NCBI RefSeq assembly: GCF_004123835.1 | Contig: NZ_MZMU01000012.1 | Location: forward strand, 930,001 to 994,000 | Reading direction: 5' to 3' | Source of the DNA: Rhizobium leguminosarum | Lineage (GTDB): Bacteria > Pseudomonadota > Alphaproteobacteria > Rhizobiales > Rhizobiaceae | DNA length: 64,000 bases | In this document: positions 18,501-26,027 of the stretch, piece after piece | Layout of the letters: each line of letters starts with the position of its first letter | Position numbering within the stretch: the first letter of the stretch is position 1 | Program-made: the position numbers and the translations under genes | Notes under the pieces: generated by a model | Seen by the model: only the letters and a program-made list of their open reading frames with translations | The model's database searches: none | What the model was told of the DNA's origin: nothing

Positions 18501-21500
18501 CGCGATCCGGTTTCTTCAAAACGGCCCGTCAGGCTTTCGACCGACCGATCGAGATGGGCGGAGAAATTCTGGGTGGAACTTGAAATCGCATTTGCCGCCT
18601 CCTGGAAGCGGCCGGCGATCTGGCCGGCGCCGGCATGCATGCGATCTTCCAATGTCTGGGCGCCGGCATCGATCGCCTGGCGGATCGCCGCTTCACGGTG
18701 CTCCAGCGACAATTCGAGCATGCCGACGCTTGTCGCCACCGAGGTGCCGATGCTGGTCGCCTGTTCGGCCAGCGTATCGCTGATCAGCGCATGGGCCTGG
18801 TTCAGCGATAGATCGATGGCGTTGGCGCGGTCTTCGAGCGTCGTGCGGATGCGCTCATGGGCAGAGGCGAGCCCGCCCTCGATGCGCGCTGCGGCCTCGT
18901 CGGCGAGGCCTCCGAGCCGTGTATGTGCATCGGTCAGACGGCCTTCGATGCGGCCGGTCAAGCCGCCGACGAGATCCTCGAAGCGGGCGCCGCCGGTATC
19001 GAGAACGCCTGAGAGGGCGGCGCTATGTTCGGAAAGCGCATTTTCGAGCCGCTGCTGATTGTCAGTATAGGCGGTGCGGATTGCATCGGTCTTGTCGGAG
19101 AAGGCGCCGGCGACTCGGGCTTCGGCACCGGAGACGGCCTCCATGATGGCGTTGCTGCGGGCTTCGAGCACACTGTCGAAGCGGCTCTGGTTATCGTCGA
19201 GCGAAATGGCGAGCGCCATGGTCTTTTCATCGAGCGTATCGGTGAGCCGATCGTGGGTTGCCGTTACGGCGCCGATGATCGCGGCGGTGCGGTGGCCCAA
19301 GGCTTCCTCGAGGCGAGCCTGGCCTTCGGTTAGCGAGGCGGCGAGGGCGGCGGCCTTCTGGTCGAGCACTCCGTTCAGGCCGACATGCGTGCCGGAAACC
19401 GCATTGGTGATCGCCTCGGCGCCTGTTGTCAGCGTCTCCTCGAGACGGCTCTGGCTCTCGTTCAGCGAGATGGCAAGCGCCATCGCCCGATCGTCGAGTG
19501 TCTCGGACAGGCGGTCGTGAGTGGCGGAGACCGCATTGAGTAAGGATTCCGAGCGGCTCTCCAGCGTGTCCTGCAGGCGGCTCTGGCCCTCGTTCAGGGA
19601 GGCGGCGATCGCCGTCGCCTTTTCGTCGAGCGTTTCCGAGAGACGGTCGTGCGTGCCGGACACGGCCTTGAGGAAGGCTTCAGAGCGTGCTTCCAGCGTG
19701 TCTTCGATTCGCGACTGGCTCTCATTGAGCGAGATGGCGAGCGTCATCGCCTTCTCGTCCAGCGTCTCGGACAGACGGTCATGGGTGCCGGAGACCGCAT
19801 TCAGCAGCGCTGCCGAGCGGGTTTCCAGCGTGTCTTCGATACGCGTCTGGGTTTCGTTGAGCGAGATGGCGAGGGCCATCGCCTTTTCGTCCAGCGTCTC
19901 GGAGAGGCGATCATGGGTGCCGGAAACGGCGTTCAGCAGCGCTGCGGAGCGGGTTTCGAGCGTATTCTCGATACGGGCATGGCCTTCGCTCAGCGAGGTG
20001 GCAAAAGCTGCCGCCTTGCCGTCCAGAGTCTCCGAGAGACGGTCATGGGTGCCGGAGACGGCGTTCAGCAGGGCGGCGGAGCGGGTTTCGAGCGTCTCCT
20101 CGATACGGGCCTGGCTCTCGTTCAAGGACATCGCGAGCGCCATGGCCTTCTCGTCGAGCGTCTCGGCAAGACGGTCGCGCGTGCCGGATACAGTGTTCAG
20201 CAGTGCCTCGGCGCGCGTTCCAAGCGCATCCTCGATGCGGGCATGGCGCTCGTCGAGCGAGGTCGTAAGGGCCGCCGCCTTGCTGTCCAGCGTTTCCGAC
20301 AGGCGATCATGCGTGCCAGACACGGCGTTGAGGAAGGCTTCGGAACGCGTCTCCAGCGTGTCCTCGATGCGGGCCTGGTTTTCGCTGAGCGAAATGGCGA
20401 GCGCCATCGCCTTCTCGTCGAGCGTCTCGGAGAGGCGATCATGGGTGCCGGAGACGGCGTTCAACAGAGCTTCGGATCGGGTCTCGAGCGTGTCCTCGAT
20501 GCGGGCCTGGCTCTCGTTCAGAGAGATGGCCAGCGCCATCGCCTTTTCGTCGAGCGTCTCGGCGAGACGGTCATGGGTGCCGGAGACGGCATTGATGATG
20601 GCGTCGGAGCGGGTCGTCAGCGCTTCCTCGAAGCGGCCGTGATGGGTGGTCAGCGCCTCGAGCAATGCGCCGCCGCGCTCTGCCATGACGCTGTCGATAC
20701 GGCCGTGGGCCGTGCCAAGCGCCTCGCTGATTTCGGCCGCACGGGCGGTAAGGACGCCGCTCAGCTCCTCGGCGCGACCGCCGAAGGCAGAGGTGACCTG
20801 CTCGGTGCCAGCGGCAACGGCCGTCGTCAGATCGGTGGTGGTGGTACGCAGCGTGTCGCGGAATTCGGCCGAGCGTGTCTGAAGGTTGTTCTGCAGCTCG
20901 GAGGTGCCGGTCGCAAGCGCCAGCGCGATTTCCGAGGTCGCGCTCTGCAGCGCCGAGGTCAGCTCGCCGGTGCGGCTGGTGAGTGCCGAGGTGATTTCGT
21001 CCGCCCGGTTGCCGAGCGTGCTTTCCAGCACTTCGTGGCCGGTGGCGAGCGTGGTAGCGAGCGCCAGCGACTGGTCGCTCATCGACGAACCGAGCCGGTC
21101 GATGCCGGAATTCAGAATGCCGTCGATCGAATCCGAGCCGCCGGTCAGCGTCTCGTTGATACGGGCGAGGCTCTCCATCAGCTTGGTGTCGAGCGAGCCG
21201 GTGCGTTTGTCGAAGGCGCTGGTGAATTCGGCGACGCGTTCATCGAAGGCGGTCGACAGCTGGGCGACAGTCGTCTGCAGCCGCTCCTCGAAGAAGCCGG
21301 AGCGCACGTCGAGATCCATGACGGCGTCATCGGCGGTGGTCTGCAGGCTCTGGCGGAAGCTTGCGCCCTTTTCGTCGAGCGCGCTGTTCAGCTTCGACAG
21401 CACGTCGTCGAGCGTGCCGCCGATGGTGCGTTCGCCTGACGTCAGGCTCTCATTGATCTCGCGGGTGCGCGCAATCAGGATCTCGTTGAGCTGGTGCGTG

Positions 21501-22684
21501 CGCTCGTTCAGCGCCGCATTCAGCTTTTCGGTGCTGCTGTCCATGGTCGAGGCGCGCGTCTCGAACTGGCTGAGCAGTCTTTCGCCATGGTCGTTGAGAT
21601 TGACGGAGAGGGCTTCGAGGCGGTTGTCGAATTCGGTGGCCAGCGCAAAACCCGATGCGTTCAGTGTCTGGAGCAGGGTATCGGTCTTGGCTGCGAGCAG
21701 GCTGCCCATCGACTGAAGGGCGCTGTCCGACTTTTCCAGGATCGTGGCGGCGCGCGTATCGATCAGCGAGGCGAAGGCTTCGCCCGATGTGGCAAGCCGC
21801 ACCGCGATCTCTTCGGTCGCAAGCGACAGCTCTTCCTTCAACTGGTCGTGCACGCTGCCGATCGAGGTGCGGATACGATCGGCATGGTTGACGATCGCCT
21901 CGCGCTCGGAGCCGAGTTCGTGGACGAGGCCGCGAACGCGCAACTCGTTGTCGGCATAAGAACGTTCAAGCGCATTGACTTCGGAATGGACGAGCGTTTC
22001 CAGCTCGGAGGCACGCGCGATGGTGCGCTCGATGCCTTCATTCATGGCCGAGACCTCACGGCGCACGGCCTGGCCGACGGTCATGATGCGCTCGGAGGCG
22101 ATGGTTTCCGGCTCTGCCAGGCGCAATGCCACCTCTGCCATGGAGCGGGCGGCGTTGCGCATGTCCTGGGCGCGGGAGATCATGATGGCGAACGCATAGA
22201 ACATCATCACGGGAATGATGATGCCGACGAGGCCGGCGATGACGCCGGGCAGGGCGACGAGATCGGCGAGCGAACGGATCTGCCAGATCTGCGGAGCATA
22301 AAGCAGCGACATCAGGCCGAGGCCGGCCATGACCCAAAGCACGGAAAACAGGGTGGCGGTGCGCACCGCGGAGCGGCTGGAGGCGCCGTCAAAGGATTTC
22401 AGGATCGAGGCGGGCGTATTGCGGCTGGCATCGTTGGCGGGCGCGAAGGCCGGACCCCTGGAAGTCTGTTCGCCGGCGGCACCGCGGCGGCTGCGGCGCT
22501 GCGCTTCTTCCTGGGCCTGCTGGTTACGCGCATTTACTGGATCAGACACATTAGCCTCCGGGGCCTGGGGCGCGTCGCCGCGGCGAGACGGTACGTTATC
22601 CTTGCTAAAGTCGATCTGGAGCGCCTCGTCCAATGCCTTGAACGCCTTGTCCTCAATCGACTCGTTATATTTGTTGTTCGCCAT
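15545..22684 (-). CDS. Growth pole ring-like giant coiled-coil protein (GPR/RgsE family)
   Basis: A 2379-residue membrane-anchored coiled-coil protein. After a cytosolic N-terminus (MANNKYNESIEDKAFKALDE) come two TM helices at about 109-130 and 146-169. Nearly 1900 residues of apolipoprotein-like helical repeats follow, including about twelve 44-residue repeats at about 665-1190. Then come a Pro/Gln/Ala-rich linker with RQETG repeats (about 2138-2245) and a conserved C-terminal domain (HVVESLNSLSVDIARAIDHD onward). This architecture matches Agrobacterium GPR and Sinorhizobium RgsE, which organise the growth pole in Rhizobiales and are related to Caulobacter TipN. I start at ATG 22684; the frame extends 38 codons upstream but that stretch has a different character. 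The upstream region shared with the HPt gene has CtrA-type boxes. Confidence 0.85.
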   Translation of the reverse strand: MANNKYNESIEDKAFKALDEALQIDFSKDNVPSRRGDAPQAPEANVSDPVNARNQQAQEEAQRRSRRGAAGEQTSRGPAFAPANDASRNTPASILKSFDGASSRSAVRTATLFSVLWVMAGLGLMSLLYAPQIWQIRSLADLVALPGVIAGLVGIIIPVMMFYAFAIMISRAQDMRNAARSMAEVALRLAEPETIASERIMTVGQAVRREVSAMNEGIERTIARASELETLVHSEVNALERSYADNELRVRGLVHELGSEREAIVNHADRIRTSIGSVHDQLKEELSLATEEIAVRLATSGEAFASLIDTRAATILEKSDSALQSMGSLLAAKTDTLLQTLNASGFALATEFDNRLEALSVNLNDHGERLLSQFETRASTMDSSTEKLNAALNERTHQLNEILIARTREINESLTSGERTIGGTLDDVLSKLNSALDEKGASFRQSLQTTADDAVMDLDVRSGFFEERLQTTVAQLSTAFDERVAEFTSAFDKRTGSLDTKLMESLARINETLTGGSDSIDGILNSGIDRLGSSMSDQSLALATTLATGHEVLESTLGNRADEITSALTSRTGELTSALQSATSEIALALATGTSELQNNLQTRSAEFRDTLRTTTTDLTTAVAAGTEQVTSAFGGRAEELSGVLTARAAEISEALGTAHGRIDSVMAERGGALLEALTTHHGRFEEALTTRSDAIINAVSGTHDRLAETLDEKAMALAISLNESQARIEDTLETRSEALLNAVSGTHDRLSETLDEKAMALAISLSENQARIEDTLETRSEAFLNAVSGTHDRLSETLDSKAAALTTSLDERHARIEDALGTRAEALLNTVSGTRDRLAETLDEKAMALAMSLNESQARIEETLETRSAALLNAVSGTHDRLSETLDGKAAAFATSLSEGHARIENTLETRSAALLNAVSGTHDRLSETLDEKAMALAISLNETQTRIEDTLETRSAALLNAVSGTHDRLSETLDEKAMTLAISLNESQSRIEDTLEARSEAFLKAVSGTHDRLSETLDEKATAIAASLNEGQSRLQDTLESRSESLLNAVSATHDRLSETLDDRAMALAISLNESQSRLEETLTTGAEAITNAVSGTHVGLNGVLDQKAAALAASLTEGQARLEEALGHRTAAIIGAVTATHDRLTDTLDEKTMALAISLDDNQSRFDSVLEARSNAIMEAVSGAEARVAGAFSDKTDAIRTAYTDNQQRLENALSEHSAALSGVLDTGGARFEDLVGGLTGRIEGRLTDAHTRLGGLADEAAARIEGGLASAHERIRTTLEDRANAIDLSLNQAHALISDTLAEQATSIGTSVATSVGMLELSLEHREAAIRQAIDAGAQTLEDRMHAGAGQIAGRFQEAANAISSSTQNFSAHLDRSVESLTGRFEETGSRVESGLAAIETRIRDGVGGVAEKVEAASGQLSGVLADGVSRIGALSDHATQRISATLEGSAANLTQAIDSRTANLAETLDSRTTSLTGAIEGRTASLGETLDRGNERIEERLSTMDRALTVGLEAVNRTIEGKAAGLASTLRSAVADAAQGMEGEATRTTELLGKTGQQFAEDLNAKSDEFTRTMDERSSQIVTRVAEAQNRLASQAAAVAQTFSEAGNAIVNKVAEAETIVGTQVNAISKVLSDAGQSLETRGNAIRSTLSGAGTEISATMADVDRALEARSSAIRSNLEERAREIDTTFSEIDRALEARGNSIRSTLEERTRDLNSMLAGRSVELTRILDETARPIIDRYTDAGEQAAARITAAANLSADRLRAENEALASAVAARTENVANAVSAIENSLVGNVNGLVERMSESSAAMAMMMNRAAEQLTSVDGRLGDTTTRFADSATKAAEMVSASTRLLEGKVDRLSDISGQTLAQVGGIIGRFDEHSKVLTQASQLLGAAQSNLASTLEERESALQTLSVGLVSRSAEIEKTMQGLGSMIETVFERAEQRSSQVTGNLRQGVQSSFADIGRILTETEKRAQEAAETMREAITRAGDDANTTIDGTFANVERRSGDLSNRIRGGLTASLSEVERMLGEAGRASDGAAQHMREALREAIDDAVGRFSGATEDIRRSAADIRSELDATRAELKRGAFDLPEEAKESASAMRRAVAEQIKALQDISQLVGRSSQQLEISEPVARTLAQVQPAPRPAQPVAAQPPQPAAPPPIEATGLRGTIAPSAPAAAPQRAAPQPAPNRQETGRQETGRPETGRQEPARPESGGWISDLLRGASREEAADEAAARAPARPAETAAPTARSNDSRNPRHVVESLNSLSVDIARAIDHDASVDLWRRYQRGERDVFTRRLYTLKGQQTFDEIKRKYDREPEFRTAVDRYIGDFEKLLADVARTDPNRTVTQSYLTSDTGKVYTMLAHAAGRLG
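19105..20690 (-). repeat. Tandem array of 132-bp repeats inside the growth-pole gene
   Basis: A block ending in a TCTCGGA(G/C)AGGCGRTC-type word recurs exactly every 132 bp: at 19501, 19633, 19765, 19897, 20029, 20161, 20293, 20425 and 20557. More degenerate copies lie at 19237 and 19369. Each unit encodes 44 residues (4 x 11), around AVSGTHDRLSETLDEKA. The near-identity of central copies implies recent duplication or gene conversion. Confidence 0.9.
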
Positions 22685-22962
22685 TCGGGTATGCCTCGTT
22701 ACTGTCAGCCGGCCCAACCGCGCATCCTGGGCTTCCGCCTCACCCGGGAACAACTTTGCCGTTCCAGCCTTCCATCCCAACGAAGGACGGATAAGCATGT
22801 CATTTCAGAGTAGATAGCCGCTTTTTCAAACGGAAGGTATCAAAACACTACCATTATCCACTCGCTCGGCAAAGGCGCGCACCATAAACCCGCTCCACCA
22901 GTATCGTAGTGACACATCTGGGCTCTTCACACAATTAATGAAGGCTTGAGATTCATGGCGCG

Positions 22963-22978
22963 TTAACCCGTTGTTAAC
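22963..22978. promoter_or_regulatory. CtrA-type box TTAA-N7-TTAA
   Basis: TTAACCCGTTGTTAAC matches the consensus TTAA-N7-TTAA of the alphaproteobacterial cell-cycle regulator CtrA. It lies 279 bp upstream of the growth-pole gene ATG and 169 bp upstream of the HPt gene ATG, so it could act on either. The rest of the 462-bp gap (22685-23146) is AT-richer than its surroundings, has no convincing gene, and carries a second site at 23026. Confidence 0.55.
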
Positions 22979-23025
22979 ACCTTTGAATCCCAGGCGCGGC
23001 TTAAAAGCCAATAGTTTAGGGATAT

Positions 23026-23043
23026 TTAACGGATGTTAACCAT
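23026..23043. promoter_or_regulatory. Second CtrA-like site (TTAA-N6-TTAACCAT)
   Basis: TTAAC-GGATG-TTAACCAT contains an exact TTAACCAT half-site element and a preceding TTAA, but the spacing between the two TTAA words is 6 rather than 7. It lies about 105 bp upstream of the HPt gene ATG. Confidence 0.4.
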
Positions 23044-23146
23044 ATGGCGAGATTTCCGCCCTGAGTGTGCCGGAATTTAACGTGATGGCCACCCTCCTGT
23101 CGCAGAACTGTTGCAACTGCGGACGACAGAGACGGGAGAATTGGCA

Positions 23147-23530
23147 ATGGCAGCCCAGATGGCAGCATTGAACATCGTATTCGAGGCGCCGGATAATGCA
23201 AAGGGACCGTGTCCCTCCAAGGTCCGGCCGATCGATCTGGTCCATCTCGCAAAGCAGACGATGGGCGATAAGACGCTGGAACTCGAAGTCCTTCAGATGT
23301 TTGCGCGCCAAGCCCGCGCATGCCTGCAGGATATTGCCAGCGGCGAAACCATCCGTATCGGCGCAGCCGCGCATCGGCTGAAGGGCGCGGCAAGCTCGGT
23401 CGGCGCGTTCCGCGTATCGCAGACGGCGGAAGCCGTCGAGGAAAACGGCGGCGATGCCGGCGCGACGGCAGCGCTCGGTGCCGCCGTCATCGACGCCGAG
23501 AATTTCATCCTGAAGCTCTGCCGCGGCTGA
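23147..23530 (+). CDS. Small HPt (histidine phosphotransfer) domain protein
   Basis: A 127-residue single-domain protein. AAHRLKGAASSVGA (His76) is the classic HPt phosphorylation motif, within a predicted four-helix bundle (about residues 30-127). It would relay phosphate between a hybrid kinase receiver and a response regulator. I start at ATG 23147, preceded by GGGAGA; an upstream in-frame start at 23111 is less likely. It is not ChpT, which has a different pseudo-kinase fold. The divergent neighbour is the growth-pole gene, and the intergenic region has CtrA-type boxes. Partner kinase unknown. Confidence 0.85.
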   Translation: MAAQMAALNIVFEAPDNAKGPCPSKVRPIDLVHLAKQTMGDKTLELEVLQMFARQARACLQDIASGETIRIGAAAHRLKGAASSVGAFRVSQTAEAVEENGGDAGATAALGAAVIDAENFILKLCRG

Positions 23531-23550
23531 TCTCCAAGTTTTTATCTGAC

Positions 23551-23597
23551 GCATGTCGTTGTCCCAAAACCGCTGCGTACTTTTGGGCGACGTGCAT
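23551..23597. repeat. RIME-like palindromic repeat, copy 2
   Basis: Arms GCATGTCG and CGACGTGC enclose a CCCAAAA/TTTTGGG stem and a loop with CGCTGCG. It follows the HPt stop by 20 bp. Compared with copy 1, both sides of the inner stem have changed together (CTGAAAC/GTTTCAG there), which preserves pairing. Confidence 0.75.
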
Positions 23598-23792
23598 AGG
23601 ATAGCGTTCGAACGAGGCCCGTTGTTCCATTGCGGAACCGCGGGTCTTTTTGCGACGTCCCTGATGACGCTTTGAAGACGGCGGGCGAAGGCCCGATCTG
23701 CGAGGCTGTGGCGAATTTCCCCAATATTGACTGATGCGTCGAATTGTCGGAAGAAAATCCGCCCACCCACCTGAAGACCGGAAATAGTCCTG

Positions 23793-24113
23793 ATGCCCAA
23801 ACTTACCATCGTCGCCTTCGACGGCACGCGCTTCGACCTCGACGTCGACCAAGGCTCCACCGTGATGGAGAATGCCGTGCGCAATTCGGTGCCCGGCATC
23901 GAGGCCGAATGCGGCGGCGCCTGCGCCTGCGCGACCTGTCATGTCTATGTCGACGAGGAGTGGACGGAAAAGGTCGGCCAGCCCGAAGCGATGGAAGAGG
24001 ACATGCTCGACTTCGCCTTCGATGTGCGCCCGACCTCGCGGCTGTCCTGTCAGATCCGGATGAAGGCTGTCTATGACGGGCTCGTGGTGCACGTGCCGGA
24101 ACGCCAGGCCTGA
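23793..24113 (+). CDS. 2Fe-2S ferredoxin (adrenodoxin/FdVI type)
   Basis: A 106-residue [2Fe-2S] ferredoxin. Ligands Cys40, Cys46, Cys49 and Cys86 give the C-x5-C-x2-C-x36-C spacing of vertebrate-type ferredoxins (CGGACACATC, then LSCQI). This group feeds electrons to P450s, heme A synthesis (Cox15-type) or Fe-S assembly. It stands alone between the HPt gene and the folate locus, so context does not name the partner. Confidence 0.92.
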   Translation: MPKLTIVAFDGTRFDLDVDQGSTVMENAVRNSVPGIEAECGGACACATCHVYVDEEWTEKVGQPEAMEEDMLDFAFDVRPTSRLSCQIRMKAVYDGLVVHVPERQA

Positions 24114-24153
24114 AGCGCGCTGCGCTTGAAACGTCGTCGAAAAATTCGATACC

Positions 24154-24297
24154 AAAAAAAGACGCCTCGCGCGCTAGAGCGAGCGAGGCGAGGCGGGCGC
24201 ATTACCTACGGATGAGGGAGGAACATCCGCGGCTTCGGAACGCGCCAGGAGAACCCAGCGATGAAAGTGCAGATGCCGTAGCTGAACTTTCGAATGT
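24154..24297 (-). ncRNA. Candidate small RNA with anti-Shine-Dalgarno loop and terminator
   Basis: On the minus strand the stem GCCTCGC/GCGAGGC (24164-24170 with 24183-24189) is followed closely by seven U residues (24160-24154), a good Rho-independent terminator. Upstream is a perfect 6-bp hairpin (24209-24214 with 24224-24229) whose loop on the minus strand reads UUCCUCCCU, the CCUCC anti-Shine-Dalgarno motif frequent in alphaproteobacterial trans-acting sRNAs. TAATAT at 24302-24307 (minus strand) is a possible -10, giving an RNA near 140 nt. The alternative is a long 3' UTR and terminator for the DUF922 gene, whose stop is at 24430. No protein-coding gene is seen in 24114-24429. Confidence 0.45.
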
Positions 24298-24429
24298 GTT
24301 CATATTAACGCGTCCGGTTGAGTCTGCCAGGATGAAAAATGACCATTCAATCGCTGGGGAGGGTGCAAGTTTCGCACAAGTTTCGTTGCGCGGCTAAGGT
24401 TTTCCGCTCGCAACCCGACTGAAAAAGCC

Positions 24430-25056
24430 TTATTTTGCGCCGGCTCGGCCGTTGATTCGATTGTTCAGCAGCCTCAGCATGCGCTTCTGGAAATTGACCG
24501 CCTCGACCCGGTCGAATCGCGCCTGCTGCCGGTCGTGCTCCTCTATACCGCGAGCTGATTTGTCGGAGACGAGTTCCTGCATCGCTTCGCAGCTGCGCTG
24601 CCGCGGCAGCGCCCGGATGGCGCGCTCCATGGCGCGGGCCTGGTCGCGGGCGATCTCGGCATGGCGCTCCTCGTGGCGCTTGATATCGCTCGACAGCGCG
24701 TCCCAGATCATCGACAGCTCCTTGCTGGCGCCCTTGCGGCTGCTCCAGCGCGGCAGGATGATCTGGGTGTGGACCGTGACCTTGACGTTGCCGACGCGGC
24801 AGCGCCCGTTATTCTGAATATAGGTTGCCTCGCCGCCGAAGCGGATCTTCGTAGCGCCGGGATGGCGTGCCGAGGAACCGCTCGCCGTCGGGCCGCGCCG
24901 GCTGAGTTCGCGGTCGAGCTCATCCGCAGTTTTGCCGCGAATGTCGAAATAGGAATAGCTTTTCGATGCGATCACTTCGGCTGCCGACGGGCCGCAGAGG
25001 GAAAGAGCAATGGAAAAGGCGATAGGAACGACCATATAACGCACTGCAAGCGGCAT
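24430..25056 (-). CDS. DUF922-family exported putative Zn-dependent protease
   Basis: A 208-residue protein with a signal peptide (VVPIAFSIALSLCGPSAAE; cleavage near residue 26). The region SYSYFDIRGKTADELDRELSRRGP opens the DUF922 fold, and HEERHAEIA (about residues 135-143) fits an HExxH zinc-protease signature. I begin at ATG 25056, which puts the signal peptide at the N-terminus; the frame runs 20 codons further upstream without need. It is divergent from folP. No substrate is known for the family. Confidence 0.8.
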   Translation of the reverse strand: MPLAVRYMVVPIAFSIALSLCGPSAAEVIASKSYSYFDIRGKTADELDRELSRRGPTASGSSARHPGATKIRFGGEATYIQNNGRCRVGNVKVTVHTQIILPRWSSRKGASKELSMIWDALSSDIKRHEERHAEIARDQARAMERAIRALPRQRSCEAMQELVSDKSARGIEEHDRQQARFDRVEAVNFQKRMLRLLNNRINGRAGAK

Positions 25057-25088
25057 TCTGAACGCAACCCGTGTTGAAATCGACAGGA

Positions 25089-25112
25089 GCTTGGGGCATA
25101 GCCACCCCAAGC
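25089..25112 (+). promoter_or_regulatory. Hairpin in the folP upstream region
   Basis: GCTTGGGG (25089-25096) and CCCCAAGC (25105-25112) form a perfect 8-bp stem with loop CATAGCCA, 45 bp before the folP GTG and 32 bp upstream of the divergent DUF922 start. It may be a transcription-factor site or an mRNA leader hairpin. Confidence 0.35.
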
Positions 25113-25157
25113 GCAATATCAGATGGCGCTTTTTTCGTCATCAATGGGATAAGTCTG

Positions 25158-26027
25158 GTGACAGGGCTCGAAGGCAGCATATGGCGTGTCGGCCATGGCC
25201 GGGAGATCGAACTCGGCCGTCGTTCGGTGATCATGGCGATCATCAATGTGACGCCGGACTCCTTTTCCGACGGCGGACGCTTTGAAACCGTCGATGCGGC
25301 GGTCGAACAGGCGTTGCGGGCGGTGAGCGAGGGGGCCGGCATTATCGATATCGGCGGCGAATCGACCCGGCCGAACGCAGCAACCGTCAGCCCTTCCGAG
25401 GAGCAGGCGCGCGTGCTGCCCGTCATCGAGGCACTGCGCGGGCGCACCCAGGCGCTGATCTCGATCGACACTTATCGCGCCGAGACGGCGCGGCTTGCCA
25501 TCAGTGCCGGCGCCCATATCGTCAACGACGTCTTCGGGCTGCAGAAGGAGCCCGATATCGCTGATATTTCTGCGGTGACCGGAGCCGGGCTCTGCATCAT
25601 GCATACCGGCCGCGACAGGGTAAAACTCGTCGATGTGATTGCCGATCAGGTGCATTTCCTCGAACGGTCGCTTGCGATCGCCGCTGCATCAGGCGTCAGC
25701 CGCGACCGCATCGTGCTCGATCCGGGTTTCGGCTTCGCCAAGGAGACGGCGGAGGAGAATCTGGAGCTGATGGCGCGGTTTTCCGAACTTTCCCGCTTCG
25801 GCCTGCCGCTGCTCGCCGGCACGTCGCGCAAGCGCTTCCTCGGTACGGTGACGGGGCGTGAGGCCGAGGGGCGGGATGCGGCGACGGCTGCGACCAGCGC
25901 GCTGCTCAGGCTTCAAGGGGCTGCGGTTTTCCGCGTGCACAATGTCGCAATCAACAGGGACGCGCTCGAGATCGCCGATGCTATGCTCAATGCGCGCCAG
26001 GAATTCGAGAGGAAGCGGCCGACATGA
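25158..26027 (+). CDS. folP: Dihydropteroate synthase
   Basis: Joins 6-hydroxymethyl-dihydropterin diphosphate with p-aminobenzoate in folate synthesis; the sulfonamide target. Seen: INVTPDSFSDGG (residues 32-43), IDIGGESTRP, IDTYRAETA, VNDVFGL, DPGFGFAK and the SRKRF signature. The start is GTG 25158 (VTGLEGSIWR), preceded by GGGATAAG; earlier in-frame starts back to 25071 would add a non-conserved extension. 289 aa is normal. First gene of folP-folB-folK. A perfect 8-bp inverted repeat lies just upstream at 25089-25112. Confidence 0.95.
   Translation: MTGLEGSIWRVGHGREIELGRRSVIMAIINVTPDSFSDGGRFETVDAAVEQALRAVSEGAGIIDIGGESTRPNAATVSPSEEQARVLPVIEALRGRTQALISIDTYRAETARLAISAGAHIVNDVFGLQKEPDIADISAVTGAGLCIMHTGRDRVKLVDVIADQVHFLERSLAIAAASGVSRDRIVLDPGFGFAKETAEENLELMARFSELSRFGLPLLAGTSRKRFLGTVTGREAEGRDAATAATSALLRLQGAAVFRVHNVAINRDALEIADAMLNARQEFERKRPT

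Noticed and set aside
19105..20690. Regularly spaced repeats as a possible CRISPR array
   Set aside because: Units are 132 bp, contiguous, without unique spacers, and keep a coding frame; no cas genes nearby.
19649..21439. Plus-strand open frame of 596 codons and neighbours within the 132-bp repeat array
   Set aside because: The repeats lack stops in several frames because 132 is a multiple of 3; the frame mirrors the real gene on the minus strand.
22826..23011. 61-codon minus-strand frame in the growth-pole/HPt intergenic region
   Set aside because: Overlaps the CtrA-type box, has no ribosome site and no recognisable sequence; the region looks like a promoter.
24212..24397. 61-codon plus-strand frame between ferredoxin and the DUF922 gene
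   Set aside because: Overlaps the candidate sRNA and shows no protein-like pattern.
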